Positions 59,471 through 64,000 of a stretch of 64,000 bases of DNA are shown here, one piece after another. The notes beneath the pieces are model-generated. The model saw nothing but the letters and a program-made list of their open reading frames with translations. It was not told where the DNA came from and searched no databases. The stretch's first letter is position 1. Each line of letters starts with the position of its first letter. Made by a program: the position numbers and the translations under genes. The DNA comes from Polyangiaceae bacterium (lineage in GTDB: Bacteria; Myxococcota_A; Polyangia; Polyangiales; Polyangiaceae): assembly GCA_025936045.1 (NCBI GenBank), contig JAICUB010000033.1, positions 1-64,000 on the forward strand, in the 5' to 3' direction.

Positions 59471-60805
59471 TCAGGACATTTCCACGAGGAGGCGGTCGGG
59501 GTTTTCGAGGAAGCTCACGATTTCCTGGGCGAATATCGCGCCTACGTCGCCGTCGATCAGGCGGTGGTCGAAGGACCAGGAGAGCATCATCACGTCACCC
59601 ACCACGATTTCGTTGCCGCGCACGACCGGCTTCTTCTTCACGGCGTGGACGCCCATGATGCCGACCTCGGGGTAGTTGATGATGGGCGGCGCAACGAAGC
59701 CGCCGAGCTTGCCGAGCGAGCTCACCGTGAAGGTCGAGCCGCCGAGGTCCTCGCGCGCCGACTTCCCTTCGCGCGCGGCGGACGCGAGCCGCTCGATCTC
59801 ACGCGCGACATCGACGATGCTCAGGCGATCGGCGCCGCGGAGGACCGGCACCATGAGACCGGCTTCCGTCGAAACGGCGATGCCGATGTCGTACGTCTTT
59901 CGGATCACGTGCTCCATGGCCTGCTCGTCGACGACCGAGTTCACGCGCGGATGGAGCTTGAGCGCGGCGACCACCGCCTTCACGAGGAACGGCAGGAAGG
60001 TGAGCTTCACGCCCGCGCGCTCGCCGTGCGGCTTCACGCGCTCGCGCAGCTCGATGAGCCGGCCCATATCGACTTCCTCGATGTAGTTGAAGTGCGCGGC
60101 GGTGTGCTTCGAGCGCGCCATGTTCTCGAAGATGCGCTTGCGCAGGCCGCGGATCGGCTGACGCTCGTCCTCGGCGCTCGCACGCGGGGGCGGCGGCGGG
60201 GCCGCCGCGGGCGCAGGCGCGCCGCCTGGCGGAGAGGCGGACGGACGCGCGCCCGTGGTCGCGTGGCGCTCGACGTCCTCGCGCGTGACGCGACCGGACG
60301 AGCCTGACGGCGCCACCTGGCGCAGATCGACGCCGAGCTCGCGCGCGAGCTTGCGCGTCGCGGGCGCGGCGAGCGGCTTGTCCGTAAAGTAGTCGTTGTT
60401 GCGCGGCGCCGCGCTCGGCACGCTCATGCCCGGCAGGTTCTCGCGAATGTCACCGACGGCGGACGCCACGGGGCCGCCCGCCGGTTGCGTCGGCGCGGCC
60501 TTCGGTGCTGGAGCAGCCGCTTGAGGAGCGGGGGCCGGAGCAGCTTCGGCAGCACCGCCGCCGCCTTCGAGCTCGAGCACGACGAGCACGCCGCCGACGG
60601 GTACCGTGTCGCCCACCTTGAAGCGAAGCTCGGAGACTTTTCCGGCCTTGGGCGCGCCGATCGTGACGGTCGCCTTGTCCGTCATCACCTCGACCATCTC
60701 TTGGTTTTCGGTGACCGCGTCGCCCGCCTGAACGAGCCAGTTTACGATCTCGCCCTCGGCGACACCCTCTCCGATGTCCGGCAGCTTAAACTCGAGCTTA
60801 GACAT
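59471..60805 (-). CDS. 2-oxoacid dehydrogenase E2 (dihydrolipoamide acyltransferase)
   Basis: The core acyltransferase of a 2-oxoacid dehydrogenase complex. 444 residues. The single lipoyl domain has Lys44 in EVMTDKATVTIG. The E1/E3-binding domain is ATRKLARELGVDLRQVAPSG with GRVTREDVERH. The catalytic domain ends with SFDHRLIDGDVGA (HRxxDG). Ala/Pro-rich linkers join the parts. With the E1 genes upstream it fits a branched-chain or pyruvate complex. A 300-bp gap separates it from E1beta; E3 is not in the window. Confidence 0.92.
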   Translation of the reverse strand: MSKLEFKLPDIGEGVAEGEIVNWLVQAGDAVTENQEMVEVMTDKATVTIGAPKAGKVSELRFKVGDTVPVGGVLVVLELEGGGGAAEAAPAPAPQAAAPAPKAAPTQPAGGPVASAVGDIRENLPGMSVPSAAPRNNDYFTDKPLAAPATRKLARELGVDLRQVAPSGSSGRVTREDVERHATTGARPSASPPGGAPAPAAAPPPPPRASAEDERQPIRGLRKRIFENMARSKHTAAHFNYIEEVDMGRLIELRERVKPHGERAGVKLTFLPFLVKAVVAALKLHPRVNSVVDEQAMEHVIRKTYDIGIAVSTEAGLMVPVLRGADRLSIVDVAREIERLASAAREGKSAREDLGGSTFTVSSLGKLGGFVAPPIINYPEVGIMGVHAVKKKPVVRGNEIVVGDVMMLSWSFDHRLIDGDVGAIFAQEIVSFLENPDRLLVEMS

Positions 60806-61105
60806 GTGCGCGGCCGTTCTAGCAATTTTTTACCCCCGCGCACAGTGCAACGGACTACGCGCCCGCTCGCTCCCGATGCGTCGATCGAAGACGTTCGGAG
60901 CGGCCGCCCGAAACGCTTTGAATCAGCCGATTCGAGCAGCTTTGGGTCCGCCGCTCGAAGACGAACAGCCGGGCCAAGGGCCCGGCTCGAGACGAGCTCG
61001 AAGTCTTTGACGGACCAGATCACGATCGGCAATTGAGTGCACCGCCCAACGCAAGAACCGGCGAGCCCGGCACGGCGTGCCGCGGGTCGGACACCGACTC
61101 GCGGA
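60806..61105. other. 300-bp gap between E1beta and E2 genes
   Basis: No gene supported. It contains a 9-bp perfect inverted repeat AGCCGGGCC/GGCCCGGCT (60967-60975 and 60979-60987) with a 3-base loop and no U-tract. A short AT-rich stretch (ATTTTTTACC on the plus strand, ~60821-60832) lies just upstream of E2. A separate promoter for E2 is possible. Confidence 0.5.
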
Positions 61106-62080
61106 TCAGCTACGAGCCAAGCTCAAAATAGCGGGTAAGATCCGATGCGAGAGCGGTAGATACTCGAGCTCGAGCGTGTACGGGAACGGCGTGTCGAAGC
61201 CCGTGACGCGGACGGGCGGCGCTTCCAGGTGGAAGAAGGCGCGCTCGGTCACGAGGCTCACGAGCTCGCCGCCGAAGCCGTTCGTGCGTGGGGCCTCGTG
61301 CACGACGACGAGACGGCCCGTGCGCTTGACGCTGTCGATGACGGTGTTGATGTCGAGCGGCCAGAGCGTGCGCAGATCGATGACTTCGGCGTCGACGCCC
61401 TTGTCCGCGGCTTTGGCGGCGGCGTCGAGCGCTTCGTAGAGCATCGCGCCGTAGGCGAGCACGGTGACGTGACGGCCGGGCCGCACGATGCTCGCGCTCT
61501 CGAGTGGCACGAGATAGTCGCCGTCGGGCACCTCGCCCTTGGCGGCACGATAAACGCGCTTCGGCTCGAGGAAGACGACCGGATCCGGATCGCGAATCGA
61601 GGCGAGCAGGAGCCCCTTCGCGTCGTAAGGGTTCGAGGGGATCACGACCTTGAGCCCGGGAACGCCGATGAACGCGGCCTCCGGATGCTGTGAGTGATAG
61701 TGACCGCCGCGAATGCCGCCGCCGACAGGCGTGCGAATCACGATTTTGGCCGAATACTCACCGCCCGAGCGGTAGCGGTACTTGGCGAGCTCGTTGACGA
61801 TCTGATCGTATGCGGTCCAAATGAAGTCCGCGAACTGGATCTCCACGACCGGCACCATGCCGTAGAGCGCCATGCCGACGGCCGAGCCGACGATGCCGTT
61901 TTCGCTGAGCGGCGTGTCGATGACTCGCTCTTCGCCGAACTCTTCCTGCAGGCCTGCCGTGACGCGGAAGACACCGCCCACCTTGCCCACGTCTTCACCC
62001 AGCACCACCACGCGCTCGTCGCCGCGCATCGAGATGCGCAGCGCCTCGTTGATGGCCTGGACCATGTTGATCAGCGCCAT
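61106..62080 (-). CDS. 2-oxoacid dehydrogenase E1 component, beta subunit
   Basis: The beta chain of the thiamine-diphosphate-dependent heterotetrameric E1. 324 residues, starting MALINMVQAINEALR. Typical regions are VVVLGEDVGKVGGVFRVT, RVIDTPLSENGIVGSAVGMA, VVEIQFADFIWTAYDQIVNE and GGGIRGGHYHSQHPEA. Together with E1alpha (7 bp upstream) it decarboxylates the 2-oxoacid. The pair looks most like branched-chain (BkdA1/A2-type) enzymes. Confidence 0.92.
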   Translation of the reverse strand: MALINMVQAINEALRISMRGDERVVVLGEDVGKVGGVFRVTAGLQEEFGEERVIDTPLSENGIVGSAVGMALYGMVPVVEIQFADFIWTAYDQIVNELAKYRYRSGGEYSAKIVIRTPVGGGIRGGHYHSQHPEAAFIGVPGLKVVIPSNPYDAKGLLLASIRDPDPVVFLEPKRVYRAAKGEVPDGDYLVPLESASIVRPGRHVTVLAYGAMLYEALDAAAKAADKGVDAEVIDLRTLWPLDINTVIDSVKRTGRLVVVHEAPRTNGFGGELVSLVTERAFFHLEAPPVRVTGFDTPFPYTLELEYLPLSHRILPAILSLARS

Positions 62081-62087
62081 CGTGCGT

Positions 62088-63215
62088 TCATCCGTGAGGC
62101 GTCGGCGCGCGCGGGCCCGAAACGACCTCGTTGCGCTGCTCGGCGAGATGCCAAGGAACCTTCGCGTAAACGTCCTCGAACATGGACTCGAGCGCGGGCG
62201 GCGGCGTCTTCTCCGCGATCGCGACGGCGGCGCGGAAGCGCGCGTCGATGTCGGCCTTGAGGTTCTTCTCGTCCGCGTCGCTCCAGGCGCCTCGCTTTTG
62301 GAGGTAGCGCCGCACGCGCTCGAGCGGGTCGCGCGCCGCCCACGCTTCGACTGCCTGGTTCTCACGGTATCGGTTCGGATCGTCGCTCGTCGAGTGGCCG
62401 CCCATGCGATACGTGATGGCCTCGATCAAGGTCGGGCCCTCGCCACGCAGGCCGCGCTCGACGGCGCGGCGCGTGACGGCGACCACGGCGAAAATGTCGT
62501 TGCCGTCGACGCGAACACCGGGGATGCCGTAGGCGACGGCTTTCTCCGCGAAGGTATGCGTCGCGGTCTGGCGCTCGACCGGGACGCTGATGGCCCAGCC
62601 GTTGTTGCGGCAGAGGAACACGACGGGCAACCGGAAGACGCCGGCGAAGTTCACGCCGCTGTGAAAATCCGACGAGCTCGTCGCGCCGTCGCCGAAGTAG
62701 ACGAGCGAGGCCACCTGCTCGCGGCGGATCTTCGCGCCCCAGGCGACGCCGACGGCGTGGGTGATCTGCGTGCCGACGGGCGAGCTGATGGAGGCCCAGT
62801 TGACCGCGCGGCACACGTAGTGACACGGCATCTGCCGGCCCTTCACGGTGTCGTTCGCGTTGCCGAACATGTTGTCGCAGAGCTTCTGAAGCGAGAAGCC
62901 GCGCATGAGCGCCGCGCCGAACTCGCGGTAGCAGGGGAAGAGCCAGTCGTTCTTCCGCATCGCGTAGGCGGAGCCGAGGATCGCCGCCTCCTCGCCGAGC
63001 GAGCCGACGTGAAAGCCGATGCGCCCTTGGCGCTGAAGCGCGACGAAGCGCTCGTCGAGCTGCCGCGTCTCCACCAAGTGCCGGTAGAGAAACTTCACCT
63101 CGTCATCACCGAGATGCGGGTCGTGCGCGGGGTCCAGCGTTCCGTCGTCGCGCAATACGCTGACGATTGCGTTCGGGTCTTCGTTTCCCGAACGCCTGCT
63201 CTTCTCGGAGCTCAT
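62088..63215 (-). CDS. 2-oxoacid dehydrogenase E1 component, alpha subunit (branched-chain type)
   Basis: The alpha chain of E1, 375 residues. It has the ThDP motif YFGDGATSSSDFHSGVNFA ending in FLCRNN and the phospho-loop-like YRMGGHSTSDDPNRYRENQA, whose HSTSDDPxxYR form is typical of branched-chain E1alpha. Branched-chain complexes make iso-branched acyl-CoA primers for myxobacterial iso-fatty acids, which would fit. ATG 63215 (MSSEKSRR) is chosen. It is the first gene of the operon, 114 bp after the TerB-like gene. Confidence 0.9.
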   Translation of the reverse strand: MSSEKSRRSGNEDPNAIVSVLRDDGTLDPAHDPHLGDDEVKFLYRHLVETRQLDERFVALQRQGRIGFHVGSLGEEAAILGSAYAMRKNDWLFPCYREFGAALMRGFSLQKLCDNMFGNANDTVKGRQMPCHYVCRAVNWASISSPVGTQITHAVGVAWGAKIRREQVASLVYFGDGATSSSDFHSGVNFAGVFRLPVVFLCRNNGWAISVPVERQTATHTFAEKAVAYGIPGVRVDGNDIFAVVAVTRRAVERGLRGEGPTLIEAITYRMGGHSTSDDPNRYRENQAVEAWAARDPLERVRRYLQKRGAWSDADEKNLKADIDARFRAAVAIAEKTPPPALESMFEDVYAKVPWHLAEQRNEVVSGPRAPTPHG

Positions 63216-63329
63216 CGAATCATCCAGCTCGAATCGGGCTTCGTGGTGCGCGGCGGCTTGGCGTGGGCGCCGCAACGCCGGCGGACGATAGCACCAACGT
63301 AACGTCGTTCATGTCGCAAAAAAGAGGCG

Positions 63330-63896
63330 TCAATCCGCGAGCGCCGTCGCGACTTCGGAGAGAGCGGACGCCGTCGCGCTCGCGTTCAGGCCGAGCGCCT
63401 TCGCGAGCCGCTCGAGCACCGAGCGCTCGACTTCACTCACGCCGCCGGAGACGTGGGCCAAAAGTGCCGCAACGCGTAATACCTCCTGGCCGTGGTCCTC
63501 GCGCGCGATGCTGCGAGCCACCATGTCGATGCGCTTGTCGACCCCGTCTTCGGTCAGCTGGTCGCCGAGATCGGCGAGGAGCGCGTGGATTTGGCGCTCG
63601 GCCACGCGGCCGCCGCAGACGGAGAGCACCACGTGCTCGAACGCCTGCTGCTCCTTCTCGTCGAACTCGCCGTCGGCGTTCGCGACCAGATACGCGCTCT
63701 CGACGATGGCCTCGAACAGCCGCGCGACCTCCGGGTCGAAGCCGGTCGGCTGCGTGAGGTCGTCCTCCGAGCTTGCGCCGTAGGCCGTCGCCGACGCGAC
63801 GAGGATCGAGTCCTTCACGCCGGGCCCGGTAAAGGACGGCGGCCGGCTGAGCTGGCGCAAAACTTTACCGATCAGGGTCGAGTCGTTCGCGGGCAT
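63330..63896 (-). CDS. TerB-like domain protein
   Basis: A 188-residue soluble helical protein. Residues ~60-175 match the TerB-like fold (EAIVESAYLVANADGEFDEK, AFEHVVLSVCGG, VLRVAALLAHVSGGVSEVER). Acidic pairs such as NADGEFDEKE could bind metal. TerB proteins are linked to tellurite resistance and membrane stress, but single TerB-like proteins are widespread and mostly uncharacterised. ATG start. No other ter genes are nearby. Confidence 0.7.
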   Translation of the reverse strand: MPANDSTLIGKVLRQLSRPPSFTGPGVKDSILVASATAYGASSEDDLTQPTGFDPEVARLFEAIVESAYLVANADGEFDEKEQQAFEHVVLSVCGGRVAERQIHALLADLGDQLTEDGVDKRIDMVARSIAREDHGQEVLRVAALLAHVSGGVSEVERSVLERLAKALGLNASATASALSEVATALAD

Positions 63897-64000
63897 AGGG
63901 GTTTCGCCGTGTCCAGGCGATCGTTCCCCACGCTACACCGCTTCGCGGTGCGCGTGGAAGCGTCCCGCCAGCTGCGGAAATTCCGGGTGAAAACGTGGGT

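Overview
The window is very GC-rich with strong third-position GC bias. It carries many GTG/TTG starts, start-stop overlapping operons, lipoproteins with Gly/Thr/Pro-rich linkers after the lipobox, FHA, PilZ-like, DUF4388 and J-domain proteins, and an eukaryote-like Ser/Thr kinase. This points to a myxobacterium, probably of the Polyangiales; that placement is inference from style and gene content. About 63 genes fill nearly all of the sequence. I see no rRNA or tRNA genes, no insertion sequence, no phage genes and no CRISPR array.

Layout. 1-8.3 kb: 5' part of lon, then divergent fmt followed by a coupled trio (HExxH protein, Hsp70 with a very long linker, J-domain protein), a zinc-ribbon/GYF membrane protein and a eukaryote-type protein arginine methyltransferase homologue. 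8.3-12.7 kb: an ECF sigma factor/FecR-like anti-sigma pair upstream of a tandem-repeat Gly-rich lipoprotein and an HTTM membrane protein. 13-21 kb: a Cys-rich lipoprotein and a five-gene envelope operon (lipoprotein, DUF4159, VWA/GATase-like membrane protein, HEAT-repeat protein, unknown). 21-30 kb: small envelope proteins, an EAL protein, a PrxQ peroxiredoxin with a histone H1-like tail, iron superoxide dismutase, a Bacteroidetes-type SerA, a DciA-like protein and three paralogous FHA proteins.

30-46 kb: serC, a YrdC-family gene coupled to purD, a PilZ-like protein, dCMP deaminase, an OmpA-like lipoprotein pair, a PaaK-like adenylate-forming enzyme, a duplicated membrane PH-like protein, two coupled TPR genes, hisZ-purA and a chlorite-dismutase-family protein. 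46-57 kb: a DUF4388/J-domain fusion, a lipid-kinase-family protein, obg, a secreted protein, dnaB, and the housekeeping series prs-rplY-pth-rpsF-rpsR-rplI. 57-64 kb: a Ser/Thr kinase coupled to a TPR-type secreted protein, a branched-chain-type 2-oxoacid dehydrogenase (E1alpha, E1beta, E2) and a TerB-like protein.

The most interesting non-genic signal is a dispersed intergenic element of about 135 bp made of two stem-loops. It has two full copies (12.8 and 41.9 kb) and two fragments (20.97 and 34.1 kb), each just upstream of a minus-strand gene. The most interesting protein-level signals are the Hsp70/J/HExxH operon, the FHA triad with a shared C-terminal domain, the PRMT homologue, and the DUF4159/VWA/HEAT operon.
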